From the NCBI GenBank assembly GCA_003864495.1, contig PEDN01001392.1, forward strand, positions 1 through 64,000: a stretch of 64,000 nucleotides of DNA, given 5' to 3'. Origin of the DNA: Nemopilema nomurai (Eukaryota > Cnidaria > Scyphozoa > Rhizostomeae > Rhizostomatidae). Each line of letters begins with the position of its first letter. Position 1 is the stretch's first letter. The translations under genes were made by a program, and so were the position numbers. This document shows positions 1 through 11,900 of the stretch, piece by piece. The notes beneath the pieces are model-generated. The model was given only the letters and a program-made list of their open reading frames with translations, had not been told where the DNA came from and made no database searches.

Positions 1-379
1 CAAAGCGCAATCGACGCACTGGAGATCAACATGCAGTTTCAACACGCTTGGGGTCGATCTCACTGACTACGTTCGAGCGAATTTCAACTCGATTGACATC
101 ACCAGTTTCTTGGGGTCTGGTGTTTGCAGGAAAGTTGAATACATCAACATTCGTGGTCAAGCAGCTTCTCACAAGACCGTTCGCTTTTGGCAAGTGCTGA
201 ATACATGTGCCTTCCATATTGACAGTCACATCTCGCAGGACACATGTCAGTTTGGCGCAAAACAAGGTTCGGTTGTGAGTGAAGACAATTTTGGATTTTA
301 TCATAGTGTCAACAAAAACTTCAGATGCACTGCAGCTCAGTGGGCAACTACCCAGTACTGGTTCGGTGGCTATGCTTGA
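1..379 (+). CDS. Fibrinogen-like secreted protein, copy A, last exon only (partial)
   Basis: The frame is open from the window edge to a TGA at 377-379 and ends in the residues YWFGGYA. It matches the terminal exon of copies B-F, described under copy D. The 5' end of the exon and the two upstream exons lie outside the window. This copy carries the TATCATAGTGTC / GCAGCTCAG variant also seen in copy D, giving FGFYHSVNKNF and CTAAQW. It is uninterrupted, so the exon is probably functional. Confidence 0.75.
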   Translation, partial: KAQSTHWRSTCSFNTLGVDLTDYVRANFNSIDITSFLGSGVCRKVEYINIRGQAASHKTVRFWQVLNTCAFHIDSHISQDTCQFGAKQGSVVSEDNFGFYHSVNKNFRCTAAQWATTQYWFGGYA

Positions 380-530
380 TACAGTGCCAAGGACTGGAGA
401 ACTCGCACTCAGACGATACTCAATTGTAGTTATTCATCTTTCAAAGCGACTGCATTTTTGCTTAAAACAGTCACAGAGTTGATGCTTTTGAGAAACACGT
501 TTTCATTCTTTACTATTTAGAAACGTTGTA
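1..530 (+). repeat. Tandem array copy A (partial, right end of a unit)
   Basis: This is the right-hand end of an 11.9-kb tandem unit whose remainder lies left of the window. It holds most of the last coding exon of the secreted gene and its 3' flank. The unit joint is placed at the TTTGACAAAGACG motif (531), because similarity of the terminal copy F to the other copies stops at the matching position near 56455. Confidence 0.9.
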
Positions 531-531
531 T

Positions 532-1209
532 TTGACAAAGACGTAAAAAGAAAGTTATTTCCTTCAAGTCTGTCTTGGTTCACGGTAACACTGCTGATGG
601 CACAGAGAACAGAAACTGAAACTAGATGATCTCCTTTTCTAGAAATCAGTGCTACATGTGAAAAAGAGGAACAGTTTTTCGATCGAAAATCAACTTCTTT
701 TGTAACATATGAAAAGGAACCTTCATTAGTATAACGACCAATTCTTGCGGCGTAACTACCAAGAAACCTAGGCTGGCTCACTTTTATCAGATTGAGCATC
801 TCTTACAGAAAATCAACTAGAACATTCAAACATTTCTTTCCGAGGGGAGTTGAGAACTTCATGGAGATAATCTTAGACTCGAGTTTCAACTACAACCAAA
901 ACTTGAGGCTCTTCAAAACACTTACCTATCAATTACCATAATTTGATACGATTTAGATTATTAAACACTATGAAGCAACTCTTACTACATTTATCGAACA
1001 AACTCTGGTTACGTATCCTAAAGGGTTTTACATGGAAAAAGAAGAGTTTTGAAAGAAGTTATCGTTAAACTGTTACTTCAAACTCATATTCTAAAGCCAT
1101 TAGAAGGCCAATTTTGCAAAGTACTGATAAAAGAGGAAAATAAATTGGTGCAAAACGATTTAGGTAAAAAAATGCTTCGTGATACAGAACTTAACCATCG
1201 CAAGAAGCA
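532..1209. other. Left end of unit B, no gene supported
   Basis: Follows the unit joint. On the - strand a 98-codon frame (503-799, PRFLGSYAARIGRYTNEG) stays open in units B, C, E and F, but it crosses the unit joint and has no recognisable domain. I see no splice or coding evidence strong enough to call it a gene. Confidence 0.4.
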
Positions 1210-1512
1210 ATTTTCGCATACTTAAAATACTTTTTCGTCCGACACTCCTCAGAGAATGCCAACGCCGATATATGAACAAAACTGACGAAATAAATAGCAA
1301 GCTGTAGATTAGAACACTAGAGGGTGATAAGATAAGTGTTGATTGGTTAGAATTGACCAATCACCATCACTTCACACATGAGATTTAGAAAAGCCAAAGA
1401 GGAAAGGAAAACTCATTGTGTCTATCAAGAATGTGGTTCTGCATAGAAATGTAGACAGACTCCAAAACACCTAGGTGAAGAGAGGTCCTTGCTTGCCCAA
1501 TTATGCGAAAAT
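1210..1512. mobile_element. MITE-like repeat, unit B
   Basis: The 11-bp perfect inverted repeat ATTTTCGCATA (1210-1220) and TATGCGAAAAT (1502-1512) encloses about 280 bp. The centre holds TGATTGGTTAGAATTGACCAATCA (1340-1363), a near-palindrome with paired CCAAT motifs. The same arrangement, with a related centre, occurs at 63631-63884 outside the array, so this is a dispersed family. No clear target duplication is seen. Confidence 0.6.
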
Positions 1513-2093
1513 CATTTCATGTTTTGGTGCAATCTTGGCTTTCTATAATCTGTTCTCTAAAGCTGAACCACAATTCAACCAGGATACGCTTCAAGGTATC
1601 AAGTTCAGAAGTCAACTTGGTCTGAAAGCTAACCATAACCGCTCTATGTACAAGCGCTTTTTTAAAACCAATTTAGACCGCAGGTTCGGCAGAAAAATAG
1701 CCAACAGGCTTTATATTTTGTCCGATTACAGATTGAATGGTAATTATTCCGTTACTGGGCCTTCTCGTTCTTCAATCAAAAAGCAAGATTATAGACCTGC
1801 GAAATCGTCGTTTTTGGTAGAAAAAGTGTGTTCTAGTTTTCGTTTCTAAAAAGCCTAAACTTGGCTGAAAAGTCTGGTCTAGAAACGGCATGAAAAACAT
1901 GAGATGATCATGCTAGACTGTAAACTCACATTCTAGCTATGTGACTTTTAAATTTTTAATGACAAAGAATGAGAAAAATTTATATATGCATTTTTATCAA
2001 CGATCAAAGAACCTAAATTCGGCATCAACCAAAATTTCAGTGACAAGACTTTGCAATAGTTCTTTCTACTGGTAGGAAAGAGCGTTTAAGAAG

Positions 2094-2408
2094 GTCAAAT
2101 TCAATTTCAAATGCAATTTAGTATCTTTTACTTTCCAGTTTCCACCTCTCGACGGATCTTGAATTAGGCCAAATGCTTGCTCATACAAGATACCCACATG
2201 GCTGCAACTACTCTTCATTCATTAGCATAAAATGAGTTGGTCGTTAAGCTAAGTATTCACAACACAATTGCTAAGCTCAACTAAAACGAATTTCTACAGA
2301 TCTTTTGACAAAGTCAAATTCAATTTCAAATGCAATTTAGTATCTTTTACTTTCCAGTTTCCACCTTTCGACGGATCTTGAATTAGGCCAAATGCTTGCT
2401 CATACAAG
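2094..2408. repeat. Internal 96-bp direct duplication, unit B
   Basis: GTCAAATTCAATTTCAAATG begins two 96-bp copies at 2094-2189 and 2313-2408, both ending in CATACAAG and differing only at one or two bases (CTCTCGACGG against CTTTCGACGG). The right copy belongs to the final exon of the - strand membrane gene. The left copy is therefore a duplicated piece of that exon placed downstream of its stop. The same pair is present in the corresponding part of units C-F. Confidence 0.8.
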
Positions 2409-4142
2409 TCAATGACAACGGAATCCCAGTGAACCGTTCCAGCACTTTTATCGCTAACAATCCATGGCTGCTCAGGTCACTAAAAATACCTTCAGTTCCA
2501 AAGTTTGGATTGAAAAAGTCTTGCAAACTTGTAACAAACATCCTCAAAGATTGGCTCACCTCGCTAGCGCCTACAATCTCGTCACAACATGTTTCATTTG
2601 GTCTGTCTAGCTTCATCAACAACTTTAACAAATAAACAGTAGAATAGACCTGAAAAAATGAAAGGACAAGTTTTTAGATTAGGTCTTTAGTAAAAAGAAT
2701 ACGGAAAAACACTGGCTGATTAATTTAGAAGATATTGAGAAATAAAGGTCATTAAAATATCTTGCTCCGTAACTTAAACACCGGAATATAAAGCACTTAA
2801 TATTTATAAACCAGAGAAAAAGACAAAGTTGCAATTTATACATTATCTGAGTTTGATATGTTCATGTTGAAAAAAAACAGAATACAGCAATTACCAGACC
2901 ACAAGTGAGTAAAATGAGTCCATTTCGTTGGGTTTCAATAAACGTGCAATGATAAGTGAGAAAAGAACCAGGCTCTAACTGCCTGTGCAATTTAAAGGCA
3001 GGATAACTTGCATGAAAATCCAACATGCAATGAATAAGTGAATATTTTACAAAATATACCATACCTGGATAACTACTTAATGACTTTGCTTGCCTTGTCT
3101 GACCTGCAGATTGATGGCCGCAACAGTTCTTTGCTGAATTTCATGGCATATGCTTTTAAGTGGTCCTTTGTTATTTCTCTATGATCAAGCAGTTCATAGG
3201 CAGATTCAAAATACTGTATGATAGCATCAATTGCTTCTGGGAAGTGAAAGATGTAAATTATATTGACAATGGTCAAAATGATATGGCTGGTAAAACCAGT
3301 CCAAAGAAAAACAGATTGACCATTGTACTCCAACTGAGACATTTCCAAGAAGAAGTATTTGTGTCAGCCAGTGCCATTGTGGCAGGGGCAAGGGGCCATG
3401 GCCTTCCTAAATAGAGGTACACATATGGACTAGCAGCCATCAAAACACAGCTTCTACATTTCGTTTAGACTTCTAGATCAAAACTTGACTTTGATCCATT
3501 TCAAGATAAAGGTCACTGAAAATGTGATTTGTTGCAGATTTCTCTATCAATAAAAAGAATAGGAACCATCAAGAAATGTATTACAAATATGCTTAGAAAT
3601 TTTAAGACTACAATTTGAACACATATTTTTGGCAAAGCAAAAATGCCAATGTTGCGAAGGAATTACAATTCAGTAGAAAATTTCTAATGAGTCTAATGGT
3701 GGATCTAAATTTTCTGAAGAACCATCCTTTCAGCTGTTCCAATCAATCCAACTTCGCTTCAGTTGAAATATTTCTCTTTGTCAATGATTAATAGACAATC
3801 AGCATCAACAGTAAAAAAAATTGTGAGGAAAAACAGTTGGAGATATGCTACCTTTGTGATTGTGGAGGAAGATTGAGATCCAATAAATAGCCATTGTGGA
3901 CAACGAGATTTCCAATCACAAGAGATTTTCTATCCTACTGTAAATGTAATTCATTGCATCTCTTTATTAATCATCATACTTCATAAATGGCTAGCATTCC
4001 TTATATTTCAAGGTAATTCTCAAAAAAATTTTAAACTGTACATCATTTAATGATTTATCCTTTGATTTGTCCATATTCACCAACCCAATAAACCGCTCAC
4101 CTTCACTTGTAAAAGCCCAAACATTGCTTGATGTACTGCTTT
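2383..4142 (-). pseudogene. Unrecognised membrane protein gene, unit B copy (frame broken)
   Basis: Equivalent exons to those described for unit F. The exon encoding DRKSLVIGNLVVHNGYLLDL is at 3852-3934. Compared with F, the reading frame is broken in the GGCCATGGCC region near 3400, in the variable stretch at 3255-3285, and at 2445-2450 (CACTTTTATCGC against CACTTGTTATCGC in F). The segment after the last break, which duplicates part of the final exon at 2094-2189, is also present. Whether these breaks are real or consensus errors is open. Confidence 0.45.
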
Positions 4143-7003
4143 CTAAACTTGCATATATATGAAACATGCACCAGCCTTGTGGCTCACCCTATTTTCAGTC
4201 AATTAGCTCAACTATCATTTTCCACTTCTATTATCTTGTTATTATCTTCACACTTTTGTTCCCAATGTCTTAGACATATACAGATATCCTTGTAGAACCC
4301 TGGATATGAACTACAGAATCCTGAGAGAGGACCATTCAACATTTTGTAACAAGATTCGGTAGTTCCTTGCATAAGATGATCTTTCTAACCTTGTGTGAGA
4401 TTTCGTCAACATCCTGTCCCTGTATCAGCTAGAATGCATTTCCCTTCGCAATGAAAAACCACTGTCCGCTAGTTGAAAGTCAGTCACTAGCCAAGAAAAG
4501 TCTCCCTTGTAGAGGTGTGCTCAAGATGGATCACAACAGTGGGTCATATATTAAATTTATAATACCTCGTCTCTCCTAGATGAAACAATGAGAGAATTAA
4601 GTGTCACAGTTTGACACGAGCATTTCAAATCTTCATCCGAAAGAAGATTCAAAATGTTGCGAGAACAAGACTTTTCCAATTCAGAAAGCAACTTCCCGCC
4701 TAGAGAAATTCAGACAAGTTCTCAAGAAGGATGCGCATGCGCTAAAGAGAAATCTCGGAAAAGAAACTAGGAAGTAAAATTTCCAGCATAAGAGTGAAGT
4801 GGTTATAGCCTCGGACTTTTAGAATAAATTATTGGCCTAGAAGACCAAGCAAATAAATGGGACGTGAGATACTTCGTGCTAGCTTCATACCTGCAGTTGT
4901 CGGCATGACTTATAATTGATTAATGATTTTGCATATTTCGGCATGGAAATTCAGCCAAAATGAAGTAAACATGCAGGTATGCATACGGATGGAGCAAGGC
5001 TTATAAAAAGAAATACAGAGCCATTTAGGAGGTTCATATCATCAGATTATGACTAATTTTCAAGAAAGGCATATTAAAAGAAGCACCACCATTCCCGTTT
5101 AAGGCAGATAATAGATCATTCAAACAAAGAGCCAATCTACGATTGCACCCCTTTATACTAAAAATAATCAGTCATATCAGAGCACAAAGCTAAAGTATGC
5201 TCAACCTAATCTCGGATAATCGCTACGGACAACAAAAAGCAACGGATGAATTTATCTTCTTTCTTTATCTTTATATATTTTATATTTTTTCAATTTCCTA
5301 TCCAAACATCAATCATACGCTACAGTTTTCTACCCTTTCAAAATCCTCTTTGCCTCTTTTCAAAAAAATGCAGTCTCATTGTCATTCAATTTTGCTGTAA
5401 CTCTATCCAGCATCTAAATAAGGAAATTCACCGTATTCATCAAGACAAATTTGTATTGTTCAGCTCTGCATTGATACTTTTATGCGGCTTCTGCTATAAG
5501 AGGAACTTCGCGTGATGAAAAGGGAGCTGGAATCTAGCATTTCGCCCACAGTTTGATATCCGGTCACTCCTTCTAACAGCAGGACTTGATTAAAGTTGCT
5601 TCGATCGTGTTACTAGTTCGTTATCGACCTTGCTGTTAGTCCAAACGTATCGAGACGCGAAGAGACCATAGTGACTACGTGTGCTAGAGACAATCGAAGA
5701 CAGAATGATGGGTAGGTTGGACACAGTAGACAGCAAGCCTTCTATTCACAGCATCTCTTCAATTCTATCTCTGCAATAAACTTGTCATTGACTTCTTTCC
5801 GCTCTTAGAAACAGCGATTTTTGTAATTAGACACCAGACAATTGCGAGCCATTACCAAAATCGAGGTTCCTGTGTACAAAATAAAGCAGAATATATCGGG
5901 TTTGGAAATTTTAAATCAACACTAGCATGATGATTGTTCTTTCACGGCGTGAACCTACGCGACTTTAGCTCTATTTTCCCAACCGGTTGTTTGTTGCAGA
6001 GCTAAAGATACACGACTGCCAATCTTTTCCTTCGTCTGATATGGCTTCATTCTTCTTCTACTTTTGATAAAGAACAAATTCATCCCAGCTCTTAAAGTTG
6101 CCTGCCATGTTTACGTTGCGTTGTCACTAAGTCATCAATTGATTCTAAATTGTCATGTGACTCCTCTTAACATGAAAATGTAGCGTCTTGCTGTGCCGTC
6201 CTTCTCTGTCAGTACAGCCTTTATCGTTCCTGTCTACCCTCGAAACTTGTCGTTAATCTTGCAATTCATCCCTCTTTTATCGGCCTTACTTTTTTCCCAA
6301 CCCTTCGGCATTTCCTTCCTCTTGCCTGCCTCAATCCAATCAAAGTTGACAAAACTACCCATTTTCTGTTTTCTTCCACTTGACGGTATTTTGAGCCATT
6401 TCTGAAAACCAACAAACACTACAGTCAATGCTAGCAACTTTTTGTTTGAATCGGTGGTGTCAGAAACCGGAAAAAATTAATCCTTACAGTTTGTAGAATT
6501 TTAAAGTTGAATTTGATATATGTTTATCAACTATCATATCAGGATATTTACAAAAGGCGCAGGAAGCTGAACATGTAATTGAAGAACCCCAGTTGAGATT
6601 TTAAAAAATTGGCTCGTGTAAAAATCTCGTTAAAATCAGTGTTTAAATGTCCGACAGTTGGGGTTTTATTCTTCTAATTTCATCAATGATTTTCTTTAAA
6701 TATCACCATTCATCAGTGCATCAAACAAGTTGATCATGGGTTTCTACGACTACGTTGCTCAACTTCTATGGACGATCCGAGCCATAGTTGTCTTATTTAA
6801 CGCGCAGAGAACACGAAGCCAGGCCGAGAGAAGGGGAGAGATGACGCGTTGCCTGTTGTGTTTTTACAATTCTACTTGTTCTGATTATTCTAAAAATAAA
6901 TTTGCCGACGGGGGATGAGAGAGGATGATGAAATGGTGATGTCATGGGGATGGAACAGTCTAGAATCAAAATTAAACAAACCAGTCACTACAGAACTTCA
7001 AGT
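4143..7003. other. Intergenic DNA of the unit, no gene recognised (unit B; same in C-E)
   Basis: AT-rich sequence with only short, low-complexity open frames, for example the phenylalanine-rich stretch at 5246-5400. An upstream exon with the start codon of the secreted gene may lie here or between 8.65 and 8.97 kb; I could not identify it. The counterpart in F (51.7-53.9 kb) has lost several hundred bases. Confidence 0.5.
5514..5668. repeat. 155-bp repeat, intact paralogue of the hAT insertion site (unit B)
   Basis: GATGAAAAGGGAGCTGGAATC through to CGAAGAGACC. A diverged second copy lies at 7004-7067 plus 8648-8726, split by the hAT-like element. Here CTTCTAAC occurs once, followed by AGCAGGACTTGATTAAAGTTGC, so this copy shows the site before insertion. 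Equivalent copies occur near 17.4, 29.3, 41.2 and 53.0 kb. Confidence 0.75.
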
Positions 7004-7067
7004 GATGAAAAGGGAGCTGGAATCTAGAATTTTGCCTACAGTTTGATATCCGGCCACTCCTTCTAAC

Positions 7068-8639
7068 CAGGGCGGCTCAGACTAAAAATAAGTTGATGAA
7101 CAAATTTTTGGCCATGCCTTTTACCAAAAGTGGAAACGCCCATTTTTCTTCTGAAGAAGTATTCATATAATAATGTATGCTTTTTATATTGTATTAAAGC
7201 CAACAAAACATATACAGAATATAAATAGAACATATATAGAACAATATATAACATAGATAGAACATTATAAAACATATTGCAAGAACTTTAAGATAGAATT
7301 GATTGCAAATATAGAATTAAGTAACCGATAAATGTATATTAAAAAGCCAGATTTACTCGGCAGAAGATAAAAATCTTTTACCACTAAAGCCCAGACGTTA
7401 TTATTTGCAAAAATGCATCTGCACATTTTTAAACCTAAAATTCCGTCCGAATCATTATTAGCTGGCAATCTTGTACCACAAAATAAATAACAAAATATTT
7501 CTGATAAAGACAATGATCGAAAGATACTGTTGTACTTTAGTTTTTCTGAATGCATTATATACAAAGAATAAAAGATTAGGCAAATTGCGAAGTGGCAGTT
7601 TGAAAAAGATGTTGATATGAACCTCAAACTATCCTCAAAATTATCTAATTTTGCTACCTCTTTGGCTTTTCTTTCAAGCTTTTTTTGCAATATTTATGCA
7701 GCATCAGCGCTCAGTTTCTTGTGAGCAGTTTTTGTTGCGATATTAGGCCGTAGGCTTGCGGCCCTTTTCCCGCGGGATTCCAACAGCCCCATGCCTGTCC
7801 TGCACGGCCCTATGCTCCTCGCCTCCAAAAAGGCAAGGAAATCGCTGGTTGATTTGACTACCTTGGTCTGAGCATGGTCTGAGAGGTCACGTTTGGTGGA
7901 TGTGAAATGACCATGGATCACAACTTTGATATGATTTCATTTCAAAATCAACCCAAATATGTTTATAAAGCCTTTTTCATTCTCTCCGCCGCATATCAAA
8001 GGAAAAGATTCATACACCGAAACACTCGTTCTCCCCGTATACTTTATTCTTGGCACGGCTTTCCATCCTTCTTAAGGCGCAATCAATGTTCGTGACTCAG
8101 AGTGTTATCTTGTTGCACGCAGTGAAAATATCTTATCGTTATTCAAAACTCGATCCATGACAAGAGACTTGACTTTTAGAGAGCAGTAGTGCCAAGGTAA
8201 TTGGGCTGCGGAACTAGGTTGCTGCGAGGCGCTTATTGTTTTAAAGCCATCTGTTCAATGGGGAATTACGTCACGACTCCCACGAAGACAATTGCGAGGT
8301 AATCAGGAAGGGCCACGATTACCTTGCGCCGTCATGTTATGTTGGCATGGCCATCCTAATCGCAAATTCAAGCTGTCACATTTAACAAAAGCGATGTTAG
8401 CAAAAGGATTTTCAGCGAATTATCGACTCTCTGTGAAACCATGGAAAAGAGAGCAAAAGGGCAATGATTCGACATTTGTCACGGAGCGCGAGGAAAGGGC
8501 TCTACCTTGTTGTTATGGCGCAACAACTTATCAAAACTGTCTTGTTTTTCATCATTTTGGGAGTAATAAAAGAGCCTCAAAATTCTTGAAAAAATAGGTA
8601 ATCAGCGATTACCTCGATTGCCCCCAAACGCCGCCCCTG
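7068..8639. mobile_element. Non-autonomous hAT-like element, unit B
   Basis: The left end CAGGGCGGCTCAG (one G short of CAGGGGCGGC in the other units) and the right end GCCGCCCCTG form terminal inverted repeats of about 10 bp. The 8-bp target duplication CTTCTAAC lies directly outside both ends (7060-7067 and 8640-8647). An 8-bp duplication with CAGGGGCGG ends is typical of the hAT superfamily. No transposase is recognisable. GGTAATC/GATTACC motifs recur near the right end (8295-8304, 8597-8615), as expected of subterminal binding sites. On the - strand, 7694-7921 and the adjoining lysine-rich, charged stretch read protein-like across a stop, possibly decayed coding sequence. Confidence 0.85.
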
Positions 8640-8973
8640 CTTCTAACTGCATGACTTCATTAAAGTTGCTTCTAGTTCGCTATCGACCTTGCTGTTAGTC
8701 AGAACGTATCAAGAGGCAAAGAGACTGCATACTTTCAACCGTATTTTAGCATGAGTTCTCAAATTGAAGAACTAGGCATCTTCCCATGACCTGACTCTGA
8801 CCATATTTTTCTTAATTTAAACTCATTTTATGGCTTGCTAAGTAACTTTCATATTTTCACTTGCAATACCTCTCACGCGGAATCTATTCCTTTTCCACTT
8901 CATGAATAAAGTTTGTTTTATTGCTTTTCAAAAAAGGGAGAAAAGACTTGTTATTTCACTCTTTACATTCCAG

Positions 8974-11900
8974 TTTTAAAGATATTTGTTGTACTCCTCT
9001 GTGGATTTGCATTTCACCTGGACATTGCCAAGACGGTAAGCATACTCTTCATCAAAAGTTCCTAATGATGCATGATTTGAAATCTATAAAAGAAAGAGCT
9101 AACAATGCACAATATGGAGGGGGTTTTTGGAAGGTTCAGATAGAATTGTTGCACCTTTATACAGCGCTTCTCCTGCTTGTATACCTGGCACGTACCTCAT
9201 GGTAAACGTGCCAAATGCAATATTTAAACTCATTTCGAATTGCCTCCAATACTTGTCGTTTCATTTCTTTCTGCGTTGAGGCCAGGGGCGTAACTAGCAT
9301 TTTTCTTTAGGGGGGGGGGGGAGGGTGTATATAAGATTTTGGCCGACATTTTGGCCACTGCCCGACTAAAATGTTATGAGATCTTTTTGGAGCAGCCTTC
9401 GCGGTGTTCTTTCCATATTTTAAAACCGTTATGAAATTTGTTGCATTTGTAATTTTTCTGATATTTTTATGTATCTCTGTTTCGTTTTTCTATTGACCTT
9501 TGAACCATATATCAATGCCTCGCTGTTCATATGTCAATCAGTGTTTATTATAAGCTGAAGTTCAGTCGTGTTAACTTCCTTTCGTAAAATATTCTAATGG
9601 CAACGATGATAAGCGACTATTAACAGCAGATGATTTTATCAAAGTTCCTTCGAAAATAAGCCATTGGCTTTCGTCGTCCAGACACTGGTAAAATCGTGGC
9701 ATCCAGGACGGATGATGGATGATGAAAAATGTATTACTGGGTCGCAAAAACCGACACTGGTTTTCAAGAGTGGTTTGCTAATAGGTGTTTAGGCTAGTGG
9801 AGTCGCTCCAAATATTGATTTACTCAAAATATTGACAAAGCAAGACCCAAAATAAAACGGTATTTGAACAACAAAATGGCATGAAATAGAAGAAAACCTA
9901 CAAATTTGCTGAAAACAGAACCTATTAGGAAGGGCATTTTTTGAGGATTTTTGAGTGGTGGGGCATTTTTCTAAATGGCCCCATTTATACACTACCAGAA
10001 ATGACATAGGAAACGACACATTACACTTTGTATTGGCTTTGGCACTAAATCTTGGGAATTGAGCAATGAATCGAGTTAAATGAATAAATGAGATAAATGA
10101 GAAGTGGATAAATGAGAATTATAATGATATAAAGATTGTTATCAGCATCGATTGAGCCCCCAAATTTGCTACCAGCCTTTTGAAACACCGGTTACTTTTA
10201 TCTCTAAGGGCTACAAAGTGGCCGACATTTGGGGCAAATGTAGCATTTTTCTCTTCAGTGGTGGCCCGGTGGGGCAATTTCCCCACCACTCATGTATGTT
10301 AAAAAGTGTCCTGCTATTAGGAGAATAAATAACCTATCACCTTTTGTTGGGAAAACCATAACCTTTCGTCAAGCAAAGATTCACCTTTTTTCGGGCAAAG
10401 CTGTTTGACATAGCGGGAAATCAACAAATAATTTCTCTTTTATTTTGCCCGAAAGTTGTGAACATCTTGTCTGGCGTTTGCCCGACAAAATGCGGGTTTT
10501 CGATTATTAACGATCACTTTTTTCGATATTGGACCAACGCGTGGAAAAGTGATCGTGTAACAAACTGAAATTGCCAATTTCGCTGCAGAATTTGATGCGA
10601 TTATTGGGTGTTAATCCTTATTATTGGAAATTTTACTCTGAACGAAAGCAGCCTAAAGTCGAGTTCATTACTTTTTTCAAAGGCGCCGAAAATTTTTACG
10701 TCACATGATGTTATCTCGAGAATGGAACGGCCTTGAGCAAATGCTCGGGTTCCAATTACCAAGATATTTTAGTACCCAACAGCAGCGACAATAACAGTTT
10801 GCTTCGACCAGACATTTTGAAGGAACCCACGCTTCGTTGCTTTGTTTGAACCATAGTTTTGAACGGAGGACTAACATCTCCACAAGTGATAGGCATTGTT
10901 AAGCCACACTTTCCAGAAATGATTTTGAATTGCTTTGGGAATAACAGTATCACTTTTTTCCCACTGTTCCCTTCATACCGCATCTTCAACTATCTTTTAA
11001 ACTCAACTCAAAATTATCAGATGTTTCATAATTATAAGAATCTTTCTTTAAGTTTTGAGTGACTTCCATCTTCTATCTTAGACACATTTGGTTGTTAATA
11101 CACTTTTATTATAGGCCCTGCTTAACAAGGAGCCAGTCATTCAAGTGAAGCCCATTCCAAGGTCCTGCCTTGACTACTTGAAAGATGGTAAGACAGTAAA
11201 TGGGTACTATTCCATTGCGGGACCAAACCAAGAGTCCCTAACTGTTTTCTGCGACTTCACATCAGAGCCAGGTGCAGCATGGACCTTGGTCTTATCGTGG
11301 GCCTTGAAGTACAACAACATCTTCAAACTGCTACCTTACTGTGGATATGCCAGTCAACAAACGAACCCCTAATTGGGTCGCTTACAGGTTAGCAATATTT
11401 GCGTAATCAGTTGGCCAGCAAGGGTGTTCTGAGTAGAGTTTTAGTGTTCTTCACTTAAATGAAGATTAATTTTACCTAATTGCAGTTTAAGATTGGCGAG
11501 TGCTGTGTATGCACTGACTTTAATTACTTTTTCTGATTTTGATTTTTCTAATGACATGGAACATATTAAGTAGAAGGAAGTCCACGTAGAAGCCTGTCCC
11601 ATCTAAAAAATTGCTTCTGAGGATTCATACTTTTCAGTGCAGTATGTGTTACAACAAATTTCATCCAAGTCACTAAGCAGTAAACTTAACACAAAAAATA
11701 TAGCAAAGTAATCGCATTTAGGTAAAGATTGCCAACCAAATATTTATTGACAATTCTAATATATAAAATCAGTCTGCTGTAGCATGCTTCTCAAGCATAT
11801 GGTCTTCTTGCCTTCCCTCTCCTACCAGCTCACTAAAGGTGCGTTGCATTTATTTTCTTCAGGCTTCCAAGGGCTCAAATGCTCTCCATCAAAGCGCAAT

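Noticed and set aside
1475..1849. 124-codon open frame on the + strand, repeated in units C and E
   Set aside because: It starts inside the MITE-like repeat, has no recognisable domain, is interrupted by a stop in unit F and shortened in D. It is conserved only because the whole unit is conserved.
8292..8597. 101-codon open frame on the + strand, identical in four units
   Set aside because: It lies entirely within the hAT-like element and spans its subterminal GGTAATC repeats, with no domain. Conservation reflects recent duplication.
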